Positions 16,430 through 25,857 are shown, counted from the stretch's first letter. The stretch: 39,134 nucleotides of DNA from Pseudomonadota bacterium (GCA_018971625.1 JAGXAJ010000037.1:1-39134), one strand, 5' to 3'. Numbers and translations are program-made. Notes: generated by a model from the sequence alone, not told the origin.

Positions 16430-17125
16430 TTACATCGACCTCTTGATCGTGTTTCGACTTGTTAGGCTCTCCACGGCCGCCGGCAAATCCCTCATCGTAC
16501 CGATCAGGAGGTCAGGTTTGAGATCCGCAATCGGAACCTCGGTATAGCCGAATTTGACGCCGATCACGGGAACGCCGGCGCGCCGGGCGACCCCGATATC
16601 CGGACCGGCGTCGCCAACCATGATGGTTGAGGACAGTTCGCCGCCAGCGCGCGCTACCGTCTGTTGCAGGATGGCGGGGTCGGGCTTTGAAATGCCGAAA
16701 GTATCGGCGCCGCAGATCGCGGAAAATCGCCCGCTCAAGCCGAGCTCATCGAGCAGCTTTTTCGACAGCCATTCCAGCTTGTTGGTGCAGACGGCGAACT
16801 GATAGCCGCGTCCCGCCAGATCGTCGAGCGCGGACTCCAGCCCGTCGAACGGGCGCGAGGCGTCGGCGATATGGGCCGCGTAATAATCGACCAAATTCGC
16901 TGTCATCCGGTCGATCTCGGCGAGGCTCACGGCGCGGCCATCGGCTTCCAGGCCCCGTTCGATCATGCGGCGGGCGCCGGCGCCGATCATATTACGTGCG
17001 GAATTCAGCGGAATAGGCGCCATGCCTTCGCGACCGAGCACGAAGTTAAGCGCGCCGATCAGGTCGGGTGCGGTATCCACCAGTGTGCCGTCGAGATCGA
17101 ATACCACAGTGCGAACAGGGGCCAT
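16430..17125 (-). CDS. gph: Phosphoglycolate phosphatase (HAD superfamily)
   Basis: A 231-residue HAD hydrolase: motif I VVFDLDGTLVDTAPDLIGAL (Asp10 nucleophile, Asp12), motif II CTNKLEW, motif III Lys in GISKPDP, and motif IV MVGDAGPDIGVARRAG. The cap region and GYTEVPIADLKPD near the end match Gph, which removes 2-phosphoglycolate formed by Rubisco oxygenation or DNA repair. It is divergent from rpiA with about 200 bases between them, which fits a shared control region for sugar-phosphate genes. Confidence 0.92.
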   Translation of the reverse strand: MAPVRTVVFDLDGTLVDTAPDLIGALNFVLGREGMAPIPLNSARNMIGAGARRMIERGLEADGRAVSLAEIDRMTANLVDYYAAHIADASRPFDGLESALDDLAGRGYQFAVCTNKLEWLSKKLLDELGLSGRFSAICGADTFGISKPDPAILQQTVARAGGELSSTIMVGDAGPDIGVARRAGVPVIGVKFGYTEVPIADLKPDLLIGTMRDLPAAVESLTSRNTIKRSM

Positions 17126-17323
17126 CTTCGATCGCTAGCTGTCCCGGGCGCATCGTGCAAGTAGCCGGTCAATCCGGTAAATTCATTAATTGCGGCCATT
17201 TCCGGAAGCTAAAATGCTGTCGCTTCAACGAAAACGACGCTAGATATGCCGCGCCGGACACCTTCGATCAGCCGATCGGCGGTGTCTCTTCAACGCGTAT
17301 TAAGGACAAGCCAGCCCGTGAAC

Positions 17324-18016
17324 ATGGATGAATTAAAGCGCCAGGCGGCGGCGCGTGCGCTCGAACAGGTGCGCAACGGCATGAGGCTCGGACTTGGCAC
17401 CGGTTCGACCGCCAAGCATTTTGTCGAATTGTTGGGTGAGCGAGTGCGCGCCGGGCTCGATGTGGTCGGCGTACCGACCTCGGAGGTGACCCGGGCCGAC
17501 GCATTGCGCTGCGGCATTCGCCTGACAACGCTCGATGACATTGATCGCCTCGACCTTGTGGTCGACGGTGCCGACGAAATCGATCCGACGCTCAATACCA
17601 TCAAGGGCGGCGGCGGCGCGTTGCTGCGCGAGAAGATCGTCGCGGCGGCTTCCGAACGCATGATCGTCATCGCCGACGATTCCAAATGGGTCGCAACCCT
17701 CGGCCGCTTTCCGTTGCCGGTTGAGGTGATCCCGTTTGGTCTGGCGGCGACCCGGCACGCGATGGCCAAGGCATTTGCCGAAGGCGGCGTTTCCGGGCAA
17801 ATGGTAATCCGAAAGGGCAAGGACGGCCACGTTTTTGTCACCGATGGCGGCCACTGGATTGTCGATGCCCATCTGGAACGGATAACAGATGCGCCACGCC
17901 TCGCCGGATTGCTGAACGTGATACCAGGCGTGGTCGAGCACGGTCTGTTCATTGGTCTTGCCAGCACGGTGATACTGGCGGGCTCCGAGGGAATTCGCGT
18001 TGTTGAACGGCATTGA
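17324..18016 (+). CDS. rpiA: Ribose-5-phosphate isomerase A
   Basis: Interconverts ribose-5-phosphate and ribulose-5-phosphate in the pentose phosphate pathway. The 230 residues show [45 protein letters not shown] (catalytic Asp), [15 protein letters not shown] (catalytic Glu and Lys) and the C-terminal [12 protein letters not shown]. The ATG at 17324 fits family length; a GTG two codons earlier (17318) is better spaced from AAGGA at 17302 and may be the true start. It is the first gene of a run with the DUF2059 gene and gor. Confidence 0.95.
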   Translation: MDELKRQAAARALEQVRNGMRLGLGTGSTAKHFVELLGERVRAGLDVVGVPTSEVTRADALRCGIRLTTLDDIDRLDLVVDGADEIDPTLNTIKGGGGALLREKIVAAASERMIVIADDSKWVATLGRFPLPVEVIPFGLAATRHAMAKAFAEGGVSGQMVIRKGKDGHVFVTDGGHWIVDAHLERITDAPRLAGLLNVIPGVVEHGLFIGLASTVILAGSEGIRVVERH

Positions 18017-18039
18017 CGCCGCAATCGAGGAGAATCGGA

Positions 18040-18555
18040 ATGAGGAGCCTTATTCATTTTTTGTCGGCCGCAGGTCTGGTGCTGGGGCTGGCTTTCGCCA
18101 CAGCTCCAGCGCAAAGCCAGACCAATCCGCCTCCGCCCACCGCAGCAGCGATTGCGGCGGCAAAGGAACTGCTGGCAATGAAGCACGCCAACGGGATGTA
18201 CGCCAACGCCGTGCCAGGCGTCGTGGAGCGGACCAAGAACGAGTTGATGCAAACCAATATCAACTATCAAAAGGACCTGAATGAGGTAGCGGTGATCGTC
18301 ACCCAGAAACTCGCCGGCCGCGAAAACGAAATCGGTGAGGGGATGGCGAAGGTCTATGCCAGCCAGTTCACAGAACAGGAATTGAAGGATCTGGTGACGT
18401 TCTACAAAACGCCGTTGGGCCAGAAGCTTTTGACTGCGGAGCCGAAGGCCATTAGTTTGAGCATGCAATATTTGACCCAGTGGGCGCAGAATTTTGCCGT
18501 AGTGGTCAATGGCGAGTTCCGCGCCGAGATGCGCAAGCGCGGCAAACAGATCTGA
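18040..18555 (+). CDS. Exported DUF2059 protein
   Basis: A 171-residue protein with a signal peptide (LIHFLSAAGLVLGLAFATAP, cut near AQS at about 27) and a DUF2059 region at the C-terminus: VYASQFTEQELKDLVTFYKT, PLGQKLLTAEPKA. The family is a helical periplasmic domain of unknown function common in alphaproteobacteria. GAGGAG at 18027 is placed 8 bases before the ATG. The gene starts 23 bases after rpiA and ends 38 bases before gor. Confidence 0.88.
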   Translation: MRSLIHFLSAAGLVLGLAFATAPAQSQTNPPPPTAAAIAAAKELLAMKHANGMYANAVPGVVERTKNELMQTNINYQKDLNEVAVIVTQKLAGRENEIGEGMAKVYASQFTEQELKDLVTFYKTPLGQKLLTAEPKAISLSMQYLTQWAQNFAVVVNGEFRAEMRKRGKQI

Positions 18556-18593
18556 GCAGGCTATTCCGCGAACTCAGCGCGGTCGGGGCTGAC

Positions 18594-20039
18594 ATGCCTG
18601 AAGCATACAAAGCTAAGGCTGACTTGACTAAAGCTGACTTGACTAAAGCTGATTTGGCTGAATTCGATGTCGATCTTTTCGTAATCGGAGGAGGTTCGGG
18701 TGGCGTGCGTGCCGCCCGGATCGCCGCCGGCTACGGCGCGCGGGTCATGATTGCGGAAGAGTACCGGATGGGCGGCACCTGCGTGATCCGCGGCTGCGTT
18801 CCGAAAAAGCTATTCGTGATCGGCTCGCACATCCATCACGAAATCGAGGATGCCGCCGGTTTCGGCTGGACCATACCGCCCGTGACCTTCGACTGGCCGA
18901 CCCTGGTCGCCAACAAGGACAAGGAGATCGCGCGACTCGAAGGCATCTACACCGCCAACGTGGAGAAAGCCGGCGCCGAGATCGTCAAGACGCGCGCGGT
19001 GATCGAGGATGCGCACACTGTGCGGCTGACGGACGGCCGGACCGTGAAGACGAAGTATATCCTGATTGCCACCGGCAGCACGCCGAGCCACGGTCCGAGG
19101 ATTCCCGGCCTCGAGCATGTGATCTCATCGGACGAGGCGTTTCATCTGCCGGAATTGCCGAAGCGCGTCGTGATCCAGGGCGGCGGCTATATCGCGCTTG
19201 AGTTTGGCTGCATTTTCGCTGGGTTCGGCTCCGATGTCACAGTGATCTATCGCGGCGACAACATCCTGCGCGGCTTCGACGAGGATGTTCGCGTCCATGT
19301 CCGCAAGGAGATGGAAATGCAGGGCATCACCATCCTTACCGGCTGCACGGTCACCAAGATCGAGCGCGAAAACAACGTGTTCACCACGCACCTGTCGAAC
19401 GGGTCCAGCATTGCCGCCGACAAGGTGATGTTCGCGATCGGGCGACATCCCAATGTCAGGGGTCTTGGCCTCGAGAAGGCCGGTGTTGCCCTCAATCCCC
19501 ACAACGGCGGGGTCGCAGTCGACGGCTTCTCCCGCACCTCGGCGCCGAACATCTATGCGATCGGTGACGTCACCCATCGCGTCAATCTTACCCCGGTTGC
19601 GATCCGCGAAGGGCATGCCTTCGCCGATCATGTGTTCGGCAAGCGTCCGACGCAGGTCGATCACTCCAGCATCCCGACCGCGGTGTTCTCGCAACCCGAA
19701 GTCGGCGCGGTGGGATTGACCGAAGCCGAGGCGCGCGCGCAGTTCAGCCACGTCGATATCTACAAGACCGATTTCCGGCCGATCAAGTCCACAATGTCGG
19801 GCCGCGACACCCGTGTCCTGATGAAGCTCGTCGTCGATGCCACCACCGATCGCGTGCTTGGCTGCCACGTCGTTGGCGACACCGCCGCCGAGATCGTGCA
19901 GGCTGTCGCCATTGCGGTGAAGATGAAGGCGACCAAGGCTGATTTCGACGCGACGTTCGCATTGCACCCAACCGCTGCGGAAGAACTCGTGACCATGCGG
20001 ACTCCGACCGCGCGCTACGTGCGCGAGGCCGCCGAGTAG
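18594..20039 (+). CDS. gor: Glutathione-disulfide reductase
   Basis: FAD- and NADPH-dependent disulfide reductase keeping glutathione reduced in the cytosol, 481 residues. Motifs: FAD-binding VIGGGSGGVRAARIAA, redox pair GGTCVIRGCVPKKL, NADPH site VIQGGGYIALEFG, second FAD motif YAIGDVTHRVNLTP, and the C-terminal HPTAAEE with the catalytic His and Glu. The usual start of this family lies just before EFDVDLFVIGG; here an extra 22 residues contain ADLTKADLTKADLAE, encoded by a 15-base tandem repeat. The ATG at 18594 is the first in frame after the DUF2059 stop, but a ribosome site is not obvious. Confidence 0.95.
   Translation: MPEAYKAKADLTKADLTKADLAEFDVDLFVIGGGSGGVRAARIAAGYGARVMIAEEYRMGGTCVIRGCVPKKLFVIGSHIHHEIEDAAGFGWTIPPVTFDWPTLVANKDKEIARLEGIYTANVEKAGAEIVKTRAVIEDAHTVRLTDGRTVKTKYILIATGSTPSHGPRIPGLEHVISSDEAFHLPELPKRVVIQGGGYIALEFGCIFAGFGSDVTVIYRGDNILRGFDEDVRVHVRKEMEMQGITILTGCTVTKIERENNVFTTHLSNGSSIAADKVMFAIGRHPNVRGLGLEKAGVALNPHNGGVAVDGFSRTSAPNIYAIGDVTHRVNLTPVAIREGHAFADHVFGKRPTQVDHSSIPTAVFSQPEVGAVGLTEAEARAQFSHVDIYKTDFRPIKSTMSGRDTRVLMKLVVDATTDRVLGCHVVGDTAAEIVQAVAIAVKMKATKADFDATFALHPTAAEELVTMRTPTARYVREAAE
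18618..18662 (+). repeat. 15-base tandem repeat at the 5' end of gor
   Basis: GCTGACTTGACTAAA occurs twice without a gap (18618-18632, 18633-18647), and a diverged third copy GCTGATTTGGCTGAA follows (18648-18662). In frame it adds ADLTK units to the N-terminus. Codon use (TTG, ACT, AAA) is unlike the rest of gor. Confidence 0.85.
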
Positions 20040-20104
20040 AAGCGCGGGCTGGCCGGCAGTCTGCCTTTGGGGCGGCTTTGTTTTGGGCGTCGCGGCGCGT
20101 AATG

Positions 20105-20425
20105 CTATTCCGTGGCCTCGAGCCATTCCGCTGCACCACGCCACAGCGTGTCGCGATGTTCGGGACGGAAGAAGCCGAGATGACCGATGCTGGTCGCGTC
20201 AGCATCGGCCGGCGTGATGCTGAGTATCTCCGGTTCGATCGATGTGAATCCCGAACACAAGAGTTCTACCGCCGGACGCGTGGCTCAGGGATCGTCGGCC
20301 AGGCATAGCGCCCGCAGCGCACCATTGTACTTCGCAAAGTTGCCAAGGCCGGTCAGCGTGGCGTCGTCGAACAGATAGCGCGGGCTCATGACCCATTTGG
20401 TCCATTGCTCGAACACGCCCTCGCG
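20105..20425 (-). pseudogene. Alpha/beta hydrolase (COG4757-like), C-terminal remnant with nonsense mutation
   Basis: Reading leftward, the C-terminal third of a predicted alpha/beta hydrolase is visible: EGVFEQWTKWVMSPRYLFDD, then LGNFAKYNGALRALCLADDP, a TGA at 20285-20287, and in the same frame TRPAVELLCSGFTSIEPEIL, SIGHLGFFRPEHRDTLW and WLEATE before the true stop at 20105. In this family DDPW is usual, so the TGA likely arose from TGG. The catalytic His is in GHLGFF. Upstream of about 20425 the frame is disturbed and the nucleophile region is missing. Not functional. Confidence 0.72.
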
Positions 20426-20430
20426 GGCAG

Positions 20431-20633
20431 ACTGATGTCGTCGATGAAAACGTCGTCCAGCGCAGCCTCGGTCACCGCGATTTCCCCTGCTTTCGCGATG
20501 TTCCAGCAAATGCGAATTCAGCTTTTGCCGCAAGGGTTTGTTCGGCTGCCAGAAATCCGATGGCGGTTCGCCGCCAGCGTGTGTATAACCCCGCCCACCG
20601 CTAAGTAGCGGTTTTTGCTCAGGAGTTAACGTC
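20431..20633. promoter_or_regulatory. Upstream region of the DAHP synthase gene with terminator-like hairpin
   Basis: No intact gene. The hairpin ACCGCT (20597-20602), loop AAGT, AGCGGT (20607-20612) runs directly into five T residues, only 17 bases before the ATG at 20634 and next to its AGGAG ribosome site. A TATAAC at 20584-20589 could be a -10 element. The arrangement would suit an attenuator or translation-control hairpin, or may simply terminate transcription from gor. Confidence 0.45.
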
Positions 20634-22022
20634 ATGTCCGAGCGGTGGACACCAGACAGCTGGCGCGCCAGGCCGGTGAAGCAAGTGCCGGATTATCCCA
20701 ACGCCAAGGCTTTGGCCGATGTCGAGGCACAACTCGCCAGCTTTCCGCCGCTGGTGTTCGCGGGCGAGGCCCGCAATCTGAAAAAGGCGCTCGGTCGCGT
20801 CGCGTCGGGCGAGGCTTTCCTGCTGCAGGGCGGCGATTGCGCCGAAAGTTTTGCCGAGCATGGCGCCAACAACATCCGCGATTTCTTTCGCGTGCTGCTG
20901 CAGATGGCGGTGGTCCTGACCTATGCCGGCGCGCTGCCGGTGGTCAAGGTCGGTCGGATCGCCGGACAATTCGCCAAACCCCGTTCCTCATCGACCGAGA
21001 AGATTGGCGGCGTCGAGTTGCCAAGCTACCGCGGCGACATCGTCAATGACGTGGCGTTTACCGCGGAAGCGCGCACGCCGGATCCGCAGCGACAGTTGAT
21101 GGCCTACCGGCAGTCGGCGGCGACGCTCAATTTGCTGCGGGCCTTCGCCACCGGCGGCTTCGCCAATCTCGGCAGCGTGCATCAATGGATGCTGGGCTTC
21201 CTGAAAGACTCTCCGCAGTCGCGCCGCTACCGCGAACTGGCGGACCGCATTTCGGACGCGCTGAATTTCATGCGCGCGTGCGGACTTGATCTGGAAAGCC
21301 ATCCCGAACTGCGCGCCACCGACGTCTACACCAGCCATGAAGCGCTGCTGCTCGGTTACGAGCAGGCATTCACCCGCGTCGATTCGACCACTGGCGACTG
21401 GTACGCGACCTCGGGCCATATGATCTGGATCGGCGACCGCACCCGCCAGCTCGATCACGGCCATGTCGAATATTTTCGCGGCATCAGGAACCCGATCGGC
21501 CTGAAATGCGGACCCTCGCTCAAACCGGACGAACTCCTGAAGCTGATCGACGTGCTCAATCCCGACAACGAGCCGGGGCGGCTGACGCTGATCAGCCGCT
21601 TCGGCTCCGATAAGGTCGGCGATCATCTGCCGGGCCTGATCCGCGCGGTGAAGCGCGAGGGCCATGCGGTGGTGTGGTCGTGCGATCCGATGCACGGCAA
21701 CACCATCACCTCGAACTCGGGCTACAAGACCCGTCCGTTCGATCGTATCCTGTCCGAAGTGAAATCGTTCTTCTCCATCCATGCCGCCGAAGGCACCCAT
21801 GCCGGTGGCGTGCATCTGGAAATGACCGGGCAGGACGTCACCGAATGCATCGGCGGCGCGCGCGCCATCAGCCATGAAGATCTGAGCGATCGCTATCACA
21901 CGGCCTGCGATCCCCGTCTCAATGCCGAGCAGTCGATCGATCTGGCGTTCCTGATCGCCGAATTGCTCAAGCAGGATCGCGGCAGCCGAATCAAGCCGAT
22001 GCCGGCTGCGGCGGGTCTGTGA
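20634..22022 (+). CDS. aroF: 3-deoxy-7-phosphoheptulonate synthase, class II (plant-like DAHP synthase)
   Basis: First enzyme of the shikimate pathway, joining erythrose 4-phosphate and phosphoenolpyruvate. The 462 residues are typical of class II (AroAII). Motifs: [18 protein letters not shown] at the start, [11 protein letters not shown] with the metal-binding Cys, [51 protein letters not shown] with a metal His, and [24 protein letters not shown] lies 8 bases before the ATG. It is followed by dgkA with one base between stop and start, and then nadE. Confidence 0.95.
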   Translation: MSERWTPDSWRARPVKQVPDYPNAKALADVEAQLASFPPLVFAGEARNLKKALGRVASGEAFLLQGGDCAESFAEHGANNIRDFFRVLLQMAVVLTYAGALPVVKVGRIAGQFAKPRSSSTEKIGGVELPSYRGDIVNDVAFTAEARTPDPQRQLMAYRQSAATLNLLRAFATGGFANLGSVHQWMLGFLKDSPQSRRYRELADRISDALNFMRACGLDLESHPELRATDVYTSHEALLLGYEQAFTRVDSTTGDWYATSGHMIWIGDRTRQLDHGHVEYFRGIRNPIGLKCGPSLKPDELLKLIDVLNPDNEPGRLTLISRFGSDKVGDHLPGLIRAVKREGHAVVWSCDPMHGNTITSNSGYKTRPFDRILSEVKSFFSIHAAEGTHAGGVHLEMTGQDVTECIGGARAISHEDLSDRYHTACDPRLNAEQSIDLAFLIAELLKQDRGSRIKPMPAAAGL

Positions 22023-22023
22023 G

Positions 22024-22377
22024 TTGTTGAGGTTCTGGCGGGCCACGATCAATTCGCGCAACGGCCTGATCTTCGCGACGCGATCGGAGCAGGCCATTCG
22101 CGAGGAACTGGTCGGCCTCCTGCTGTCGATTCCGCTGGCATGGCTTGCCGGCGTCACCGTGATGCGGCGGGTCGAACTGGTCGCCGCCGTGGTGCTGGTC
22201 CTGATCGTCGAACTGCTTAATACCGCGATCGAGAAGCTTGCCGATCGCCTGACCACCGATCACGATCCGCAGATCGGGCGGGTCAAGGACATGGGGTCGG
22301 CTGCGGTCGGCGTCACGCTGATCATGGCCGGGCTGTTCTGGATTTTCGCCATCGCCGAGCGCCTGGGCGCGATCTGA
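22024..22377 (+). CDS. dgkA: Diacylglycerol kinase (DgkA, prokaryotic type)
   Basis: A 117-residue membrane kinase with three helices that recycles diacylglycerol into phosphatidic acid. The conserved segments are present: NGLIFATRSEQAIREE (Glu pair at the membrane face), VELLNTAIEKLADRLTTDH (the ENTAIE-type active site) and KDMGSAAVGVTLIMAG. The likely start is TTG at 22024, one base past the aroF stop (an ATG start in this frame is not available without passing a stop), with the adjacent TTG at 22027 as alternative. It is probably translated by coupling to aroF. Confidence 0.9.
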   Translation: MLRFWRATINSRNGLIFATRSEQAIREELVGLLLSIPLAWLAGVTVMRRVELVAAVVLVLIVELLNTAIEKLADRLTTDHDPQIGRVKDMGSAAVGVTLIMAGLFWIFAIAERLGAI

Positions 22378-22421
22378 AGCATTTCATTGCGGTTTTCGCC
22401 CGCGCAAGGCACCATCGATCC

Positions 22422-24179
22422 ATGACCGAACCCGCTGCTCAATTCACAATCACGCTGGCCCAGTTGAACTCAACGGTCGGCGACGTCACCGGTAATGCCG
22501 CCAAGGCGCGCGCCGCGCGAATCAAGGCGCGGGATGACGGCGCTGACCTCGTCGTGCTGTCGGAGCTTTTCATTTCCGGCTATCCGCCGGAGGATTTAGT
22601 GCTGAAGCCGGCATTCCAGTCGGCGTGCCGCGGCGCGATCGAAGAACTAGCCCGCGAAACCGCCGATGGCGGCCCGGCGATGCTGATTGGCACGCCCTGG
22701 GTCGAGGACGGCAAACTCTACAATGCCTGTGCGCTGCTCGACCAGGGTCGCGTCGCCGCGATCCGCTTCAAGGCCAATCTGCCGAATTATGGCGTGTTCG
22801 ACGAAAAGCGGGTGTTCGCGCGCGGACCCGCCGCGGGTCCGGTGACGGTGCGCGGCATCCGGGTCGGCGTAGCCATTTGCGAGGACACCTGGCTGGAGGA
22901 ATCCTCCGACTACGAAAATGTGGTCGAATGTCTTGCCGAGACCGGCGCGGAAATCCTGGTCGTGCCCAACGGCTCGCCTTACGCGCGCGACAAGAACGAT
23001 CTTCGGCTTTCGATTGTGGTTGCCCGCGTTACTGAAAGCGGGTTGCCGCTGATCTATCTGAACGAAGTCGGCGGGCAGGACGAACTGGTGTTCGATGGCG
23101 CATCGTTCGCGCTCAACGGAGATCTCTCTGTCGCGGCGCAGCTGCCGGCGTTCGAGGAGAGCGTCGCGACGCTTCGCTGGAACAAGACTGCTGACGGCTG
23201 GCGCTGCTCGGGTCCGGTGGCGCAACTCCCCGAAGGCGACAAGGCCGACTACGCCGCCTGCGTGCTCGGCCTGCGCGACTATGTCGGCAAGAACGGATTT
23301 CCCGGCGTGCTGCTCGGCATTTCCGGTGGCATCGATTCCGCGTTGTGCGCGGCGATCGCGGTTGATGCGCTCGGCGCCGATCGCGTGCGCGGCGTGATGC
23401 TGCCGTTTCGTTTCACGGCGCAGGTTTCGATCGACGATGCGGCAAAGCTCGCGGCAGCTCTCGGCATTCGCTACGAGGTGCTGCCGATCGCGCAAGCCGT
23501 CAATGGCTTCGAGGCGATCCTGGCCGGCAGCTTCAAGGGCCTGCCGCGCGATATCGCGGAAGAGAATTTACAAGCGCGCACCCGCGGCACGCTGTTGATG
23601 GCGCTCTCCAACAAGACCGGCGCGATGGTGGTCACGACCGGCAACAAGTCGGAAATGTCGGTGGGCTACGCCACACTCTACGGCGACATGAATGGCGGCT
23701 TCAATCCGATCAAGGATATCTACAAGACCGAAGTGTTCCGGCTGTCGAGTCTGCGCAATACGTGGAAGCCGGACGGCGCGCTGGGTCCGTCGGGCGAGGT
23801 CATCCCCGCCAACATCATTAGCCGACCGCCGACCGCAGAGCTGCGCGAAAACCAGACCGATCAGGATTCGTTGCCGCCTTATGACGTGCTGGATGCAATT
23901 CTTGAACGTCTGGTGGAGCGCGAAGAGCCGTTGGCCTCGATCGTCGAGGCCGGGTTCGATCGCGAGCTGGTGGCCCGGATCGACCGGCTGCTCAATATCG
24001 CCGAGTACAAGCGGCGGCAGGCCGCGCCGGGCGTCAAGGTGACGCGGCGCAATTTCGGGCGCGATCGTCGCTATCCCATCACCAACCGCTTTCGAGATGC
24101 CGGCAAGCCGCTGCCCGGGCCCGATCACACGCTGGTATCGCGCGCGAGCCGCGGATCATCCGAAGCTTTCGACGGCTAG
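22422..24179 (+). CDS. nadE: Glutamine-dependent NAD+ synthase
   Basis: Two-domain enzyme of 585 residues that amidates nicotinic acid adenine dinucleotide. Residues 8-270 are a nitrilase-type glutaminase with the catalytic Glu48 (VVLSELF), Lys118 (FKANLPNY) and Cys153 (AICEDTW). Residues 280-585 are the ATP-pyrophosphatase synthetase with the P-loop SGGIDS (301-306), TGNKSEMSVGYATLYGDM and FNPIKDIYKTEVF. All catalytic residues are intact. It lies 44 bases after dgkA. Confidence 0.96.
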   Translation: MTEPAAQFTITLAQLNSTVGDVTGNAAKARAARIKARDDGADLVVLSELFISGYPPEDLVLKPAFQSACRGAIEELARETADGGPAMLIGTPWVEDGKLYNACALLDQGRVAAIRFKANLPNYGVFDEKRVFARGPAAGPVTVRGIRVGVAICEDTWLEESSDYENVVECLAETGAEILVVPNGSPYARDKNDLRLSIVVARVTESGLPLIYLNEVGGQDELVFDGASFALNGDLSVAAQLPAFEESVATLRWNKTADGWRCSGPVAQLPEGDKADYAACVLGLRDYVGKNGFPGVLLGISGGIDSALCAAIAVDALGADRVRGVMLPFRFTAQVSIDDAAKLAAALGIRYEVLPIAQAVNGFEAILAGSFKGLPRDIAEENLQARTRGTLLMALSNKTGAMVVTTGNKSEMSVGYATLYGDMNGGFNPIKDIYKTEVFRLSSLRNTWKPDGALGPSGEVIPANIISRPPTAELRENQTDQDSLPPYDVLDAILERLVEREEPLASIVEAGFDRELVARIDRLLNIAEYKRRQAAPGVKVTRRNFGRDRRYPITNRFRDAGKPLPGPDHTLVSRASRGSSEAFDG

Positions 24180-24275
24180 AGACACGAAGGTCAATCGCCG
24201 CTGGCCTATCCTTCGAGACGCGCGCAGGAGCACGCTCCACGTAGCTCAAACCCAAGAGTTAAAATCTGCTCGCTG

Positions 24276-25400
24276 CTACCGCGCCGGAATGAAGGTCGGA
24301 CCGACCGTGCGAATCGGTTTGTCGCCCGGCGTTGCCGGAGCGGCCGCCGTGGTGCTGGCGGCATTGTTGGGCGGCGCTGCCGTGGTGGCCGTCGCACCTT
24401 TTTTGCCGGCGGCAGGCTTGGTCTGCGGCCGTGCCATCCTCTTGGCGCTCTCCTCGGTGACGATAATGTCGCCTTGCTCCTCGGCGGCGGCCTTGTCGTC
24501 GATGTTCTTCAGCGCGTCGGCCCAGGTTTGTCCTGGGGCCTTGCACGAGCAGGATGGATTGAACTCCTGACGGTAGCGAAATGCGTTCGGCAGCGACGAA
24601 TAAGGCTGGCCGCTGATCGACACCGCCGAACTGATGTCCTCGCCGGGATTGCGATAGACGAACAAGGAAGCTTCGGCTGCCGGGCACTGCGCCTTGCAGG
24701 TTTTTTCATCGTCGGCAAAACGCGCCGGCACCGTGGCGAACGAGATCGGGAAGAAACCGCCGTCGCAACTGCGGACGCAGACGGTGCGGTAGGTGCCGGA
24801 TTGCGGCCCGACATCGGCATTCGGCACGTTCGGATTGTTGTTGCCGCCAAACAGGTTGTTCAGAAAGCCGCCCGGGCCCGGCGTTGCCATATTGGCATAT
24901 TGCGGGCCGCAATTGTTTTGCGCGAGCGCCGTCAACACCGAGCGGCGCTGGTTGTCGCGGTCGCCGCCGCCACGCAGGCGTTCGAGGCTGCCGGTGATCT
25001 GGTCGAGATTGGCGCGCATCTGCTGGATCTGAGTGTTGACCGGACCGCATTGCGCCGATTGGCCGGAGAACAGCGAGAAGAAGCCGGAGCTGTCGCATCC
25101 CATCCGCCTGGCTCGCAAGGTCACGCGATCGAGTTCGCTCTGTTGCCGGGTCGCGGCGTCCTGATAGCGCTGGATCTGGTCGTCCCGGGCAGGATCGCCG
25201 GTAGAGCCGCCGCGATCAATGCTCGCGAGCTGGGCTTCCAGCCGCGGGCACATAGGATTGACGGGCGCGGCCTGCGTCTGCTGCGGGTTGGGATTCATTT
25301 GCGGGTTCATCTGTGCCCACGCGCCGGGCGCCACGATGCCGAGCATCGCGACACAGGCCAAAATCCATTTCGAGAAGGAAGGTGTCAGTTTTTCCTGCAT
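24276..25400 (-). CDS. Exported DUF2865 protein
   Basis: A 374-residue protein with an N-terminal signal segment (ILACVAMLGIVAPGAWA, cut near residue 29), a Gln/Pro/Asn-rich stretch, a coiled region around residues 60-140 containing Cys, and the DUF2865 core (TYRTVCVRSCDGGFFPISFA, DEKTCKAQCPAAEASLFVYR, FNPSCSCKAPGQTWADAL) with paired Cys. A low-complexity Ala/Thr/Pro tail follows. The likely location is periplasm or envelope; the function is unknown. In the core, a basic or Ala-rich C-terminus is common in this family. It is convergent with nadE, about 96 bases apart. Confidence 0.88.
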   Translation of the reverse strand: MQEKLTPSFSKWILACVAMLGIVAPGAWAQMNPQMNPNPQQTQAAPVNPMCPRLEAQLASIDRGGSTGDPARDDQIQRYQDAATRQQSELDRVTLRARRMGCDSSGFFSLFSGQSAQCGPVNTQIQQMRANLDQITGSLERLRGGGDRDNQRRSVLTALAQNNCGPQYANMATPGPGGFLNNLFGGNNNPNVPNADVGPQSGTYRTVCVRSCDGGFFPISFATVPARFADDEKTCKAQCPAAEASLFVYRNPGEDISSAVSISGQPYSSLPNAFRYRQEFNPSCSCKAPGQTWADALKNIDDKAAAEEQGDIIVTEESAKRMARPQTKPAAGKKGATATTAAPPNNAASTTAAAPATPGDKPIRTVGPTFIPAR

Positions 25401-25548
25401 ATCCGGCCATTGAGGACATCACCGCGGCTGGAAACCAGAATACGGCCGATGCTGCTCCACATAGCCTCTTCTCACGGCAGCGTCACGTCGTTTCCGGGGC
25501 GCCGGTGTGGCAGGCGACAAGCCCTTGATGTCACAGGTAGGTGAGAGT

Positions 25549-25857
25549 TCAGCGTTGGCAGGTAATGGCCACGTATTCGCCGCAGCCGGCATGGGTGCAG
25601 GCGCCGACCGACTCGGGAACCGCTCCCGTCACTTCTTCGGGATCGACGCGGCGATAGGAAGAGGCTTGGGCGAAATCCCGCGAGCGGCAGTAAGACAGTG
25701 CAGCGTGCGCGCCGCATTTCTCGCCTTTGGCGAGACACTGGTCCACTCCATAACCATCAGCCTGGTTTTCGATAATAAAGACATGGCTGTCTGCGAACGC
25801 GGCCGCGGCGGACGCAAGGAGAAACGCAGACGCCAATAGCGCCGAAGGAAATCGCAT
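25549..25857 (-). CDS. Small secreted Cys-rich protein, unknown function
   Basis: A 102-residue product with a clear signal peptide (RFPSALLASAFLLASAAAA, cut after AFA before DSHVF, about residue 22). The mature part of about 80 residues has six Cys: QCLAKGEKC, LSYC, VGAC, AGC and ITC, enough for three disulfides, so it is probably oxidised in the periplasm or outside the cell. I do not recognise a named family. The ATG at 25857 is the only start giving a good signal peptide; GAAGGAAAT just before it is a plausible ribosome site. It precedes the DUF2865 gene on the same strand with a 148-base gap. Confidence 0.72.
   Translation of the reverse strand: MRFPSALLASAFLLASAAAAFADSHVFIIENQADGYGVDQCLAKGEKCGAHAALSYCRSRDFAQASSYRRVDPEEVTGAVPESVGACTHAGCGEYVAITCQR

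Noticed and set aside
16044..16446. Short overlapping open frames in the moaA-gph gap
   Set aside because: Several frames are open at once on both strands because of high GC; none shows a domain, signal peptide or ribosome site.
17290..18468. 392-residue leftward open frame
   Set aside because: Antisense to rpiA and the DUF2059 gene; composition is that of a shadow frame.
19125..20144. 339-residue leftward open frame
   Set aside because: Antisense to glutathione reductase with no recognisable domain.
20405..20608. Possible leader peptide (67 residues) ending inside the aroF hairpin
   Set aside because: It is antisense to the hydrolase relic and is not enriched in aromatic residues, so a leader-peptide attenuator is not supported.
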